From Methanorbis furvi (GTDB lineage Archaea; Halobacteriota; Methanomicrobia; Methanomicrobiales; Methanocorpusculaceae): a stretch of 64,000 nucleotides of DNA. The stretch covers positions 1-64,000 of the forward strand of contig NZ_JAWDKA010000005.1 in NCBI RefSeq assembly GCF_032714615.1, read 5' to 3'. This document shows positions 42,945 through 51,164 of this stretch, piece by piece (within the stretch, counting starts at the first letter, position 1; each line of letters opens with the position of its first letter). The notes under the pieces are model-generated. The model searched no databases and was not told where the DNA came from. It saw nothing but the letters and a program-made list of their open reading frames with translations. The position numbers and the translations under genes are program-made.

Positions 42945-44944
42945 TCTCTCCTGAGATGCAGATAGTAACGGTCGTTCTCTGGCTGATAGTAATCAAGTTC
43001 TGTCAGATGACGGTCTATCCGTATCTGAAATTGGCAGTGACTGATCTCGCATACGGCCTATCGTACCCGTTTTCCATTCTCATACTCACGTTTGTCTCCT
43101 GGTATCTCGGTGTGGTTGGTCTTCCAATTCAGCTTGCCCTGCTGCCGTTCGCGCTCGCAGGAGTTTACGCACTCATCTGCAGAAAGTACGACATTGAAGA
43201 GATGAAGAAAAATCTCCGCTGGGATTTGGTGTTCCTTGGAGCGTTCGCGCTGATGCTGATATCCCGTTTCCTGACTCCCGGGATTATTCCAAGCGGCGAG
43301 AAGTTTATGGACGCGGCGTTTCTTGGAAGCATCATGCTTGATCCTTCCGTAACACCGCTCGACCCATGGTATGCGGGAGGGGAGCTGTCCATCTACTACT
43401 ATCTCGGCCACTGGATGTGCGGGGTTCTGGGAGTTTTCACCGGCGGGGCTTCAACCGTCATCTTCAATCTGATGCTGCCGACAGTTTTTGCTCTCGCCGC
43501 AATCTCTGCGTACGCGGTTGGTGTTCTGCTGCTGAAGCGGCATCAGTGGATTCCGATGCTCGTTCTGGTCATCCCGAACGCAGCCCTCATCTGGCATATC
43601 TTCTCTGGAGCCGGAGCGGTTGGCATCTGGTGGGCATCAACCAGAGTGATTGAAAATACCATCAACGAGTATCCGCTCTTTTCTTTTCTCTGGGGCGACC
43701 CGCACGCACATGTGCTCGGCTGTTTCAATCAGCTGTTTTTCCTCTGTCTTCTATCAGTGATGCTTGTGCGGTGGAAACTGCTGCCAAAAGCTGGAAAGTA
43801 TCTGCTTGCTGTCATGCTTGCCCTCTCTCTTGGAACAATGCCTGCGATGAACTCGTGGGATGTGATGGTGTATGCGGCAGTCTATATTGTGGTCGCAGCA
43901 GTTGTCTGGATTAAAGAGGGCCATACGCTCCGGGACGCAGTGCCGTTAGCTCTTGTTCCCGTCCTTTCTCTTGCCTCGTACGCTCCGTTTTTGTACACGA
44001 TGATCTCCGAAGGAGGGTCCAGCGTTCAGGGATTTTTCCTCGTGACAACTCCTTCCGCGATCAATGAGTTCCTTGGCGTTTACCTGTTCTTTGTCGCGGT
44101 GTTTGTCATCTACGGATTTTCTGTGCTGAAAAAATATCCCTGGCTGATTGCCGTGCCGATTGTTTTCGCGGTTGTCGGTTATGCAGCTGCCGGAGTTGCA
44201 CTCTTCTGCATCCTGCTGCTGCTTGGAAAGAAAAGCAGTACGCCTGAGATTGTGTTCGGCATTCTTGGTATGGTAATTGTGTTTCTGATGGAGGTTGTGT
44301 ATCTGAAGGATTACATGGGCGATGTCTACTACCGGATGAACACCGTATTCAAATTCGGATTTTGTGCATGGTTTATGCTTGGCGCTTCCGCACTTCTGAT
44401 GATCGGCAGCTGGGTCTCAGACCGCTTTGCCGAAGTTTCCAGGAAACGTGCCGTCGCGGCCGCAGTCGTGGTCTTCATCGTTCTTGCGAGCATGATCGGA
44501 TTTTTTGGCATTCATCTCGGGTACCCGGGAGGAACACTGGATGGTGCGGCATGGCTTGAGGTCTCACACCCCGCAGACGCGGCAGGAATTTCTTTCCTGA
44601 CCGGCGTTGCCGTGCCCGGCGATGTGATTGTGGAAGCGGCTGACGGGTCGTATGAGTACAACGGCCGCGTGTCTGCAATGACCGGACTTCCGACCATTGT
44701 CGGCTGGGTTGGTCATGAGGTAGGATGGCGGAACGGTGTCGGCGATGCCGGAACACGCTGGACTGAGGTGCGGGCAATCTATGAAGACCCGTCCCGGACG
44801 CTTGATCTCATGGACAAGTACGGCGCGAAGTATCTGTTCGTGGGTGAGGTTGAGCAGCAGAAGTACAACCTGAACCTGCCGGACGAAGGCCTCATCGAGA
44901 TCTTTACCGCGGACGGCGTGAGTATTTATCAGCGCGGTGACTAA
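42941..44944 (+). CDS. DUF2298 (YYY-motif) multispanning membrane protein
   Basis: The 667-residue protein has a dozen or more membrane helices and contains the hallmark SIYYYLGHWMCGVLG near residue 146-160, together with ISRFLTPGIIPSGEKFMDAAFL and LWGDPHAHVLGCFNQ. DUF2298 proteins resemble GT-C glycosyltransferases in layout (luminal acidic loop, many helices) and often neighbour GT2 genes. A soluble C-terminal part (about 540-667) is probably outside the cell. A role in transfer of a sugar from a lipid carrier is plausible but not shown. Confidence 0.88.
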   Translation: MISPEMQIVTVVLWLIVIKFCQMTVYPYLKLAVTDLAYGLSYPFSILILTFVSWYLGVVGLPIQLALLPFALAGVYALICRKYDIEEMKKNLRWDLVFLGAFALMLISRFLTPGIIPSGEKFMDAAFLGSIMLDPSVTPLDPWYAGGELSIYYYLGHWMCGVLGVFTGGASTVIFNLMLPTVFALAAISAYAVGVLLLKRHQWIPMLVLVIPNAALIWHIFSGAGAVGIWWASTRVIENTINEYPLFSFLWGDPHAHVLGCFNQLFFLCLLSVMLVRWKLLPKAGKYLLAVMLALSLGTMPAMNSWDVMVYAAVYIVVAAVVWIKEGHTLRDAVPLALVPVLSLASYAPFLYTMISEGGSSVQGFFLVTTPSAINEFLGVYLFFVAVFVIYGFSVLKKYPWLIAVPIVFAVVGYAAAGVALFCILLLLGKKSSTPEIVFGILGMVIVFLMEVVYLKDYMGDVYYRMNTVFKFGFCAWFMLGASALLMIGSWVSDRFAEVSRKRAVAAAVVVFIVLASMIGFFGIHLGYPGGTLDGAAWLEVSHPADAAGISFLTGVAVPGDVIVEAADGSYEYNGRVSAMTGLPTIVGWVGHEVGWRNGVGDAGTRWTEVRAIYEDPSRTLDLMDKYGAKYLFVGEVEQQKYNLNLPDEGLIEIFTADGVSIYQRGD

Positions 44945-45689
44945 CGTGTTAGACAGAATGGAGAGTCCAGTACTGAGTGTCGTCATCCCTGTCTACAATG
45001 ACGCAGCTTCGCTCAACCTTGCGGTTCCCGCATCAATAGAAGTACTGGAAGGTTTGGGCCTACCGTTTGAACTGATCCTCTGTGAGGATGCAAGCTCTGA
45101 CGGGAGTCTTGAAGTGGCAAATGAGTTCGTCGCAGCAGACAAACGGATCATCGTCAATCACAGTGATGTCAGGCGAGGAAAAGGCGGTGCACTTTCCGAG
45201 GCGCTGGCAATGTCACGCGGAGATATTTTTTGTTTTTACGACGTGGACCTCTCAACTGATCTCGCCGCTCTTGGAACACTGATTCAAAAAGTTCAGGAAG
45301 GAACTGATATCGCAATAGGTTCACGGTTCCTCGATGAAAGTGCAGTCACCAGAACCGGCGAGCGCGAGGCAACAAGTGTCGGCTTCAACCGGATGGTACG
45401 AATACTGCTTGCGAGCAGCATCCGTGATCATCAGTGCGGGTTCAAGGCATTCCGCCGCGAGCGGCTGATGCAGCTGATGCCGTACGTCCGCTCGCGCGGA
45501 TGGACCTGGGACACCGAGGTTCTCGCACTCGCGCAGGCGTGCGGCTACACGGTAGAAGAGATCCCTATTGTTTGGAAACAGGGAGATAAGACCAATGTGC
45601 GGACCGGCGATGTGTTTTCCATGGGATGGTCGGTGGTGCGCCTTGCCTGGCGTATCCGCGTTGCCGGAGATTATCCGAAAAATATCTGA
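44937..45689 (+). CDS. Second glycosyltransferase family 2, dolichyl-phosphate sugar synthase type
   Basis: The 250-residue enzyme is a paralogue of 41267-41983: VVIPVYNDAASLNLAVP, CEDASSDGSL, FYDVDLSTDL and RDHQCGFKAFRR. The two probably load different sugars on dolichyl phosphate. The start is GTG at 44937, overlapping the previous stop; GTG 44946 or ATG 44958 are possible too. It ends eight bases before a family A repeat. Confidence 0.88.
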   Translation: MTNVLDRMESPVLSVVIPVYNDAASLNLAVPASIEVLEGLGLPFELILCEDASSDGSLEVANEFVAADKRIIVNHSDVRRGKGGALSEALAMSRGDIFCFYDVDLSTDLAALGTLIQKVQEGTDIAIGSRFLDESAVTRTGEREATSVGFNRMVRILLASSIRDHQCGFKAFRRERLMQLMPYVRSRGWTWDTEVLALAQACGYTVEEIPIVWKQGDKTNVRTGDVFSMGWSVVRLAWRIRVAGDYPKNI

Positions 45690-45697
45690 TCAAACTT

Positions 45698-45858
45698 CAG
45701 CCCACGGAAAAACGGAACACACGGAAGAAAAAAAAACATCACGGAGCAGACGTGAACACAACGGAACTCTAAAACAATTCATTTCTGTGATGTTCTCGTC
45801 TGCTCCGTTTTTCCTGCGAAGCAGTAAGCAGGCCGAAGGCATGCGAATCGTGGGCGGC
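45698..45858. repeat. Long palindromic repeat, family A copy 4, with 31-bp module
   Basis: Ends AGCCCACG and CGTGGGCGGCT are inverted. The core ACGGAGCAGACGTGAAC is identical to copies 1 and 3. The module (45815-45845) lies close to the right end and in the opposite orientation to copies 2 and 3, between TTTTTCC and the terminal CGTGGGCG. With the L7Ae promoter region it fills the gap 45690-46017. Confidence 0.85.
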
Positions 45859-45912
45859 TCATGAATAGAAGTGTGAAGGCTATTAAGTCCAAACCTTTAT
45901 GCCGGACTCTTG

Positions 45913-46017
45913 CCCATATATAGAGTTACGCCAGCAACGGTCTGTTACATAACCAGTAAAGCCCGCTGATGAGCGATGACGGATGGTCTTAGAACTGTCC
46001 CGAGTGAAGTGAGTATT
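45913..46017 (+). promoter_or_regulatory. Promoter and leader of the L7Ae operon
   Basis: CATATATAG (45913-45921) is a TATA box, giving a leader of roughly 70 bases. The leader holds GCTGATGAGCGATGACGG (about 45967-45984), which contains CTGA and GATGA elements like the D' and C' boxes recognised by L7Ae. It may be a self-binding site; see findings. Confidence 0.5.
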
Positions 46018-46386
46018 ATGGCAAAGATTTACCAGATGTTTGAAGTCCCAGAAGAACTTCAGAACAAAGCTCTCGAGGCTCTCGAGCTTGCACGCGACAC
46101 CGGAAAGATCAAGAAAGGCGCAAACGAGGCAACCAAGGCCGTCGAGCGCGGAACCGCAGCACTCGTTCTCATTGGTGCAGATGTCGCACCAGAAGAGATC
46201 GTTATGCACATCCCCGGAATTGCAGACGAGAAAGAGATCCCGTTCGTTTTCATCAACAAGCAGGCAGACATTGGTGCTGCATGCGGTCTTGACGTCGGCT
46301 GCACTGCAGTTGCAATTGTAAAGGTCGGCAAAGGCAAGGAAATCATCGAGGACCTTGCAAACCAGATTAAGGCACTCAGAGGATAA
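46018..46386 (+). CDS. rpl7ae: Ribosomal protein L7Ae
   Basis: The 122-residue protein binds kink-turn RNA in the 50S subunit, box C/D and H/ACA sRNPs and RNase P. Family motifs are [32 protein letters not shown] and [16 protein letters not shown]. The start at 46018 (MAKIYQMF) is conserved; the frame is open for 14 upstream residues. First gene of the usual archaeal L7Ae-S28e-L24e-Ndk unit. Confidence 0.97.
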   Translation: MAKIYQMFEVPEELQNKALEALELARDTGKIKKGANEATKAVERGTAALVLIGADVAPEEIVMHIPGIADEKEIPFVFINKQADIGAACGLDVGCTAVAIVKVGKGKEIIEDLANQIKALRG

Positions 46387-46391
46387 ATACC

Positions 46392-46601
46392 ATGCCTGAT
46401 GATGCAACGCCAGCAGAAGTCATCGAGGTCATCGGCCTTACGGGTATGCACGGAGAGGCATCCCAGATTAAGTGCCGTGTACTTGATGGCCCGAACAAGG
46501 GGCGGATTATCACCCGCAACACCTTCGGTCCTATCCGCGAGGGTGACATCCTGATGCTCCTTGAGACAGAACGTGAAGCAAAGAAGCTCTCAAGACGGTG
46601 A
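46392..46601 (+). CDS. rps28e: Ribosomal protein S28e
   Basis: The 69-residue small-subunit protein ends in [16 protein letters not shown] and has the OB-fold signature [37 protein letters not shown]. It is 5 bases downstream of L7Ae, in the standard order. Confidence 0.97.
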   Translation: MPDDATPAEVIEVIGLTGMHGEASQIKCRVLDGPNKGRIITRNTFGPIREGDILMLLETEREAKKLSRR

Positions 46602-46607
46602 AGAGAA

Positions 46608-46799
46608 ATGGTTGATACGTATACCTGCAGTTACTGCGGCAAACAGCTTGAACCGGGAACCGGTAAACTGTTCGTCAGAAAGGATGGCGCAGTCTTCTAC
46701 TTCTGTTCCTCCAAATGTCAGAGCAACTACAAACTTGGCCGTATTCCGCGCCGTGTTGCATGGACTGCAGCAGGACGCAAGGCACGCGGTAAGGAGTAA
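46608..46799 (+). CDS. rpl24e: Ribosomal protein L24e
   Basis: The 63-residue large-subunit protein has the zinc ribbon [17 protein letters not shown] and [10 protein letters not shown], followed by [10 protein letters not shown]. Six bases separate it from S28e. Confidence 0.97.
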   Translation: MVDTYTCSYCGKQLEPGTGKLFVRKDGAVFYFCSSKCQSNYKLGRIPRRVAWTAAGRKARGKE

Positions 46800-46802
46800 A
46801 CC

Positions 46803-47252
46803 ATGGAACGCACCTTTGTCATGATTAAGCCGGACGGCGTCCAGCGTGGTCTGGTCGGTGAGATTCTTTCCCGCTTCGAAAAGAAGGGGTTCAAGATCGT
46901 TGCCGCAAAGTTCGGTGTTCTGCCGGAAGCAATTGTGGACAAGCATTACGAGGAGCACCTCGCAAAGCCGTTCTACCCGGGAATGAAGGCATACATTACT
47001 TCAGGCCCAGTGTTCAGATTCGTGCTTGAGGGCGACAATGTTATTGCAACTGTCCGCAAGATGAACGGTGCAACCAATCCGACAGAGGCCGCACCCGGCA
47101 CTGTCCGCGGTGACTATGCTCTTTCTATCGGCAAGAATGTGATTCACGCATCCGATGCTCCCGAGAGTGCAGCCCGCGAGATTGGTATTCACTTTACCGC
47201 AACTGAGCTCGTCGCATACACAAAGATCGACGAGACCCAGCTCTACGAGTAA
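46803..47252 (+). CDS. ndk: Nucleoside diphosphate kinase
   Basis: The 149-residue enzyme equalises NTP pools. Phosphorylated His115 lies in [16 protein letters not shown], and [15 protein letters not shown] and [17 protein letters not shown] are family motifs. It is last in the operon; the IF2 gene that often follows in archaea is not here. Confidence 0.97.
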   Translation: MERTFVMIKPDGVQRGLVGEILSRFEKKGFKIVAAKFGVLPEAIVDKHYEEHLAKPFYPGMKAYITSGPVFRFVLEGDNVIATVRKMNGATNPTEAAPGTVRGDYALSIGKNVIHASDAPESAAREIGIHFTATELVAYTKIDETQLYE

Positions 47253-47256
47253 AGTT

Positions 47257-47285
47257 CCGGAAATTTTTCCGGTCAATTTTTTTTT
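47257..47285 (+). terminator. Terminator of the L7Ae-ndk operon
   Basis: CCGGAAATTTTTCCGG (47257-47272) forms a 7-bp stem and is followed by about ten T at 47276-47285. Confidence 0.7.
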
Positions 47286-47329
47286 GAAAAGTTTTTTTGA
47301 AATGAGACTTTCGCGATGGCAAATATTTC

Positions 47330-47495
47330 GAAACGCGAATAGCGCAAATAAAAAATCACCAATGGCGATTTTTCAAAATAAATTCCTATGCATCTCTAAA
47401 TAGACAGCTATGCCCAAAAAATAATTTTGGTAATATCTTAAAAATCACCATTGGCGATTTTTATTTATTCGCGCTATTCGTGTTATTCGCGTTTC
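47330..47495. repeat. Long palindromic repeat, family B copy 2
   Basis: GAAACGCGAATAGCGC on the left and GCGCTATTCGTGTTATTCGCGTTTC on the right are inverted, and both arms contain the hairpin AATCACCAWTGGCGATTTTT. Unlike copy 1 (12071-12275) it has no 31-bp module. It lies between convergent genes; the rest of the gap 47253-47553 is the ndk terminator and AT-rich DNA. Confidence 0.85.
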
Positions 47496-47553
47496 AAAAG
47501 ATATCTCATCGCGTAACTCCCGTGAAAAAAATTTAAAAAAAAGTTTTGAAAAA

Positions 47554-48771
47554 TTATTTTCTCAAATAATCGTACGCCGACAATAATGCCTTCACGCCTT
47601 CGCCGACAGATGATGCAATCTGTTTTGCAGAGATCGAGGTTGAGTCTCCTGCTGCAAACAATCCTTTGACATTTGTCTTGCAGTTGATGTCAACGAGAAT
47701 TTCTTTCTCCGCATTCATGGAAACAAATCCTTCAAACATTGCGGTGTTGGGATCAAGACCGACGCCAAGGAATGCGCCGTCAACTTTGAGTTTCTTTTCA
47801 GGAGATGACGGAAGAATGTTTGCGAGGAATCCTTTCTTCTGCTCTGGCCCGGCATTGACCGGCACCATTTTCACGTACTCAAGAAGTTTTCCGCCGCCGA
47901 ACTCGGTGATGGTAAATCCTGTGTGGAAAGTGACGTTCTTCATCTCAGTCAGCCGGCCGATAAGAATTGCGTCGGCATCCAATGGGGTTGCGGAGATGAC
48001 ATGGACCTGGGATGCAATGCCTGCCATCTCAATTGCCATGTCCATTGCAGTGTTGCCGCCGCCAAGAATGGCAACAGTTTTTCCCCGATATAAGGGCCCG
48101 TCACAGGTTGTGCAGACGGCAATTCCTTTGCCCAAGTACTCAGCTTCGCCTGTCGCACCGCTGAGGCGGGGAGATCTGCCGGTTGCGGCGATGACGGACT
48201 TTGCAGTGTACTCTTTTTCTGAGAGGGTTTCGATAACGAATCTGCCGTTCTCGGATCTGATGGAAAGTCCGACATCCTCAATGATTGTAACGCCTGAGGC
48301 ACGGGCATGCTCGGCAAACTTCTGCATCAAATCGTCACCCGGGATGTCAGGGAATCCCGGATAGTTCTCAACCGAGCTGCTTTTTGTTGCCATGCCGCCG
48401 ACAGCCCCGCCAATCACGAGCGTCTCAAGACCTTTGCGGCCAGCATACATCGCAGCTGAAAGACCGGCAGCACCCGAGCCGATAATGATCAGTTCATGAT
48501 CCTTTGGAATTTCTTTTGCTTCAGAGGCCGGCGAGGGCGCGTCAAGCAGTACTGCAACCTTCATCAGATCATCGCCAATCACAATCTGGCCGTCAATGAT
48601 GGTGACCGGGACACCGCGCTGACCGGTGAGTTCGATCATTCTGTTTGCCGCGACCTCGTCCTTGCCGACATCAAAATTGGTATAGGAAACATTCTGTTTT
48701 GCAAGAAACTCCTTGAGGTTGCGGCAGTGGGGACAGCCCTCAAGCGAGTACACAGTTATCTCATGAGTCAT
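47554..48771 (-). CDS. Glutaredoxin-thioredoxin reductase fusion
   Basis: The 405-residue flavoprotein starts with a glutaredoxin-like domain (about 1-78) with Cys13 and Cys16 in EGCPHC and the cis-Pro region RGVPVTIIDG. A thioredoxin reductase follows (about 92-405): FAD motif IIGSGAAGLSAA, redox pair Cys220/Cys223 in VCTTCDG, NAD(P) motif LGGGNTAMDMA and the final FAAGDSTS. Electrons would pass from NAD(P)H or another donor through the reductase to its own glutaredoxin domain. The gene is single. A short insertion KKGFLANILPSSPEKK near 310-325 is unusual. Confidence 0.93.
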   Translation of the reverse strand: MTHEITVYSLEGCPHCRNLKEFLAKQNVSYTNFDVGKDEVAANRMIELTGQRGVPVTIIDGQIVIGDDLMKVAVLLDAPSPASEAKEIPKDHELIIIGSGAAGLSAAMYAGRKGLETLVIGGAVGGMATKSSSVENYPGFPDIPGDDLMQKFAEHARASGVTIIEDVGLSIRSENGRFVIETLSEKEYTAKSVIAATGRSPRLSGATGEAEYLGKGIAVCTTCDGPLYRGKTVAILGGGNTAMDMAIEMAGIASQVHVISATPLDADAILIGRLTEMKNVTFHTGFTITEFGGGKLLEYVKMVPVNAGPEQKKGFLANILPSSPEKKLKVDGAFLGVGLDPNTAMFEGFVSMNAEKEILVDINCKTNVKGLFAAGDSTSISAKQIASSVGEGVKALLSAYDYLRK

Positions 48772-48827
48772 GATTGAATGGTTTCACGCGAGACCATTAA
48801 TATCCTATGATTGAGGGACAAAAAGAG

Positions 48828-49388
48828 TTAGTATTTTTTTATGCGAACCGGTTCTGCCGGCTCTGTTTCGGTTTCTTCTTCAAAAGGTGTCAGGTTCTCC
48901 ACTTTTTTGATGCCGATTGCATGAATCATCATATCGCCAAAGATTGTGAATCTGCGAACGACCATGCCGACCACCTCAACATTGTCACCGACAGCGATAT
49001 CAATTTCAAGGGGCACGGATTTTTTTGCGGTGATGGCAGCTGAACCGTCAAAGATGGTGACTGCGGGGCGGCAGAGCCACTCTCCTTTTTTTGCCTGAAC
49101 AACTCCTTCAACGCGGACAGGTTTTCCAAGGGTTTTGAGATTGATGTTTTTGATCCTGACGCGTTTGGATTCAGCCTCATACTCAGGAAGGAGACGCACA
49201 TACTGCGTGCCCACACTGTAGCTGTTGTAGATAGGAATGATCAGCAGTGCAAGCGATAACGGGATACCCCAGTACAGATAGGCTGGATCAGTTGTGACAA
49301 TGTAGGACACTATGAATAGTGCCAGGAAAAAGATCACCACAGCGATATGCAGCGGGGATATGCCGATTGTTATACCACGAATTTTCAT
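48828..49388 (-). CDS. Membrane-anchored OB-fold-like protein
   Basis: The 186-residue protein has two N-terminal membrane helices (about 14-32 and 38-55) and a beta-rich domain (about 75-160) with KPVRVEGVVQAKKGEW, VTIFDGSAAITAKK and VGDNVEVVGMVVRRF, similar to OB folds of NfeD or of nucleic-acid-binding proteins. A Glu-rich segment EEETETEPAEP precedes a basic end. Not recognised as a named family; function unknown. It stands alone. Confidence 0.7.
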   Translation of the reverse strand: MKIRGITIGISPLHIAVVIFFLALFIVSYIVTTDPAYLYWGIPLSLALLIIPIYNSYSVGTQYVRLLPEYEAESKRVRIKNINLKTLGKPVRVEGVVQAKKGEWLCRPAVTIFDGSAAITAKKSVPLEIDIAVGDNVEVVGMVVRRFTIFGDMMIHAIGIKKVENLTPFEEETETEPAEPVRIKKY

Positions 49389-49501
49389 AATAATTCACAC
49401 AAAGCCCCGGGATACCGGAATTCTTACTGTAAATATATTCCGCTCCCATAAATAGATGTATAGTCTGTAAGTTTTGGAAAATCAAAAAGAGGTGGGATTG
49501 A

Positions 49502-49525
49502 AAGATCGACGAGTCAGTCGATCTT
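49502..49525 (-). terminator. Hairpin downstream of fdhC
   Basis: AAGATCGAC (49502-49510) and GTCGATCTT (49517-49525) form a perfect 9-bp stem with a 6-base loop, 18 bases beyond the fdhC stop; a CTTTTTG run follows further downstream on the minus strand (about 49483-49490). Confidence 0.5.
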
Positions 49526-49543
49526 CAATCTCGACGAATGTGA

Positions 49544-50404
49544 TTATTTGGTTTCACAGAGGGCGCAGATTTCGCTCTTGTAGCAGTAGTAGTAGATAAC
49601 TGCCATGAAGATGACTGCACCGACAATGTTTCCAATGGTGGACCAGATGATGTTGCTTGTCCACATTGTACCCCAGTTCAGGATCTCGGTGTTTGCCGAA
49701 CCGCCACCAATTGCATTGGTGATGATACCTGCCGGAATGAAGTACATGTTTGCGACACAGTGTTCGTATCCGCTGGCAACGAAGGCCATGATCGGGAACC
49801 AGATTGCAACGATCTTGCTGATTACTTCGTCGGCTGCGAGAGCGAGGAAGATTGCAAGACAGACAAGCCAGTTACAAAGGATACCTTTGAAGAAGACGGA
49901 AAGGATACCCATCGGGCCGAAGTAGGATACTTTTGCTGTCGCAATGGCGATTGCACGTGTTCCAAACGCACTGATGGTTGCAACACCTGCTGCGTCCCAG
50001 ACAGTGTACGGACCATAGCTGACGAGAACTGCCATGAAGAGGGAACCAATCAGGTTACCGATGTAGACAACAATCCACAGATAGATAAGGCCTTTCAGAG
50101 AGGTCTGACCCTGAAGAATTGCCATCGGGGCAAACATTGCGTCACCGGTAAACAGTTCTGCACCGGTAAGAACAACGAGAACTAAACCAACCGGGAAAAG
50201 AGCACCCGTGATGAGCTGGCCGAATCCTGGACCAAGGAAATCTGCAACGCCGGTCGAACCAACTGTTGCGAGAGCCGCACCCATTGCGATGTAAACACCC
50301 GCAAGGAAGGCACGGACAAACATGTTGCCTGCAGGAAGACAGCATTTGGACTTACCTGCCGTACCAATTTTGACGCAAACCTGCGCCGGGCTGAATGTTA
50401 CCAT
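49544..50404 (-). CDS. fdhC: Formate channel/transporter of the FNT family
   Basis: The 286-residue membrane protein has six helices and FNT signatures: FLAGVYIAMGAALATVG, GAELFTGDAMF, GNLIGSLFMAVLVSYG, KGILCNWLVCLAIFLALAA and SGYEHCVANMYFIPAGI (the conserved His is in EHCVANM). It lets formate into the cell for formate dehydrogenase. The start at 50404 has GAGGTG nine bases upstream. A TATA box at 50475-50487 gives a leader near 50 bases. Confidence 0.94.
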   Translation of the reverse strand: MVTFSPAQVCVKIGTAGKSKCCLPAGNMFVRAFLAGVYIAMGAALATVGSTGVADFLGPGFGQLITGALFPVGLVLVVLTGAELFTGDAMFAPMAILQGQTSLKGLIYLWIVVYIGNLIGSLFMAVLVSYGPYTVWDAAGVATISAFGTRAIAIATAKVSYFGPMGILSVFFKGILCNWLVCLAIFLALAADEVISKIVAIWFPIMAFVASGYEHCVANMYFIPAGIITNAIGGGSANTEILNWGTMWTSNIIWSTIGNIVGAVIFMAVIYYYCYKSEICALCETK

Positions 50405-50474
50405 AAATACACACCTCACATCTCCTCCGCCAGACAAGCGTACAGAGTTGTGCTATTTGAAAATTGGAAGAGGG

Positions 50475-50552
50475 CATATTTATAATCTGTCTATTGATTT
50501 GTCGGGTTCGAAGCCTTTATTGGGGAGATTTGGGATGGTGGTATAGTTAACC
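50475..50552 (-). promoter_or_regulatory. fdhC promoter with GTTAAC repeat
   Basis: GATTATAAATATG on the minus strand (50475-50487) is a TATA box for fdhC. About 50 bases further upstream, two GTTAAC hexamers (50536-50541 and 50545-50550) form the symmetric site GTTAACCAAGTTAAC. It resembles the site upstream of modA (18785-18800). This and the tfx promoter account for the gap 50405-50754. Confidence 0.5.
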
Positions 50553-50754
50553 AAGTTAACATGACCAATAAATTAATAAAAACATGAGCGTGATTTCGTT
50601 CACAGATACTGCGCGTGGTTCGTTGAATCACGAAATGCAGAATAGGGGGACAGTTATCGGAGAAAAATGAGTTTGAGGTATGATGAGAAAAAATATTCAT
50701 AATCTCTCCGGCAACAACAGATTTTATAGGGTGAAAAACGTAGAGTATCTCACA

Positions 50755-51159
50755 GTGAAAGAGGCAATTCTCACTGAACGGCAGAAGACTGTTCTGCAGT
50801 GCAGGAAAATGGGCATGACCCAGCAGCAGATAGCAGATATGCTCAACACAAACAAATCCAATATCAGTCTTATTGAAAAGTCTGCGCTGAAAAATGTCCG
50901 CATGGCAAAAGATGTTCTGGAGTTTGTCTACTCCATGGACGCGGCGCATACTTGCGTGCTTGCCCGGGGCACCAACATCAATCGTGCCCCGCAGGTTTTG
51001 TATGAGGCAGTCCAGCCTCTCGGCATCAAAATACAATATGATATCGGTGCTCTGGTCACTCAGATCCGGACAGCTGTTCCGGAAAAACTGCGGGAGAACG
51101 AGATCAGAGCCGACATTCACATTTACCTCAATGATACCGGCATACTCTACATAGGATAG
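50755..51159 (+). CDS. tfx: Tfx-family DNA-binding transcriptional regulator
   Basis: The 134-residue protein has an N-terminal helix-turn-helix (LTERQKTVLQCRKMGMTQQQIADMLNTNKSNISLIEKSALKN) and the Tfx C-terminal domain (GIKIQYDIGALVTQIRT). Methanothermobacter Tfx binds downstream of the fmdECB promoter and is thought to activate the molybdenum formylmethanofuran dehydrogenase. I place the start at GTG 50755 because a TATA-like TTTTATAGG (50721-50729) predicts a leaderless mRNA there; ATGs at 50680 and 50683 are open too. It is five bases before an fdhA and diverges from fdhC, so formate genes are likely targets here. Confidence 0.88.
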   Translation: MKEAILTERQKTVLQCRKMGMTQQQIADMLNTNKSNISLIEKSALKNVRMAKDVLEFVYSMDAAHTCVLARGTNINRAPQVLYEAVQPLGIKIQYDIGALVTQIRTAVPEKLRENEIRADIHIYLNDTGILYIG

Positions 51160-51164
51160 CAGCA

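Noticed and set aside
50503-50520. GGGTTCGAAGCC resembling a tRNA T-loop
   Set aside because: The flanking bases do not form a 5-bp T stem, and no acceptor, D or anticodon arm fits around it.
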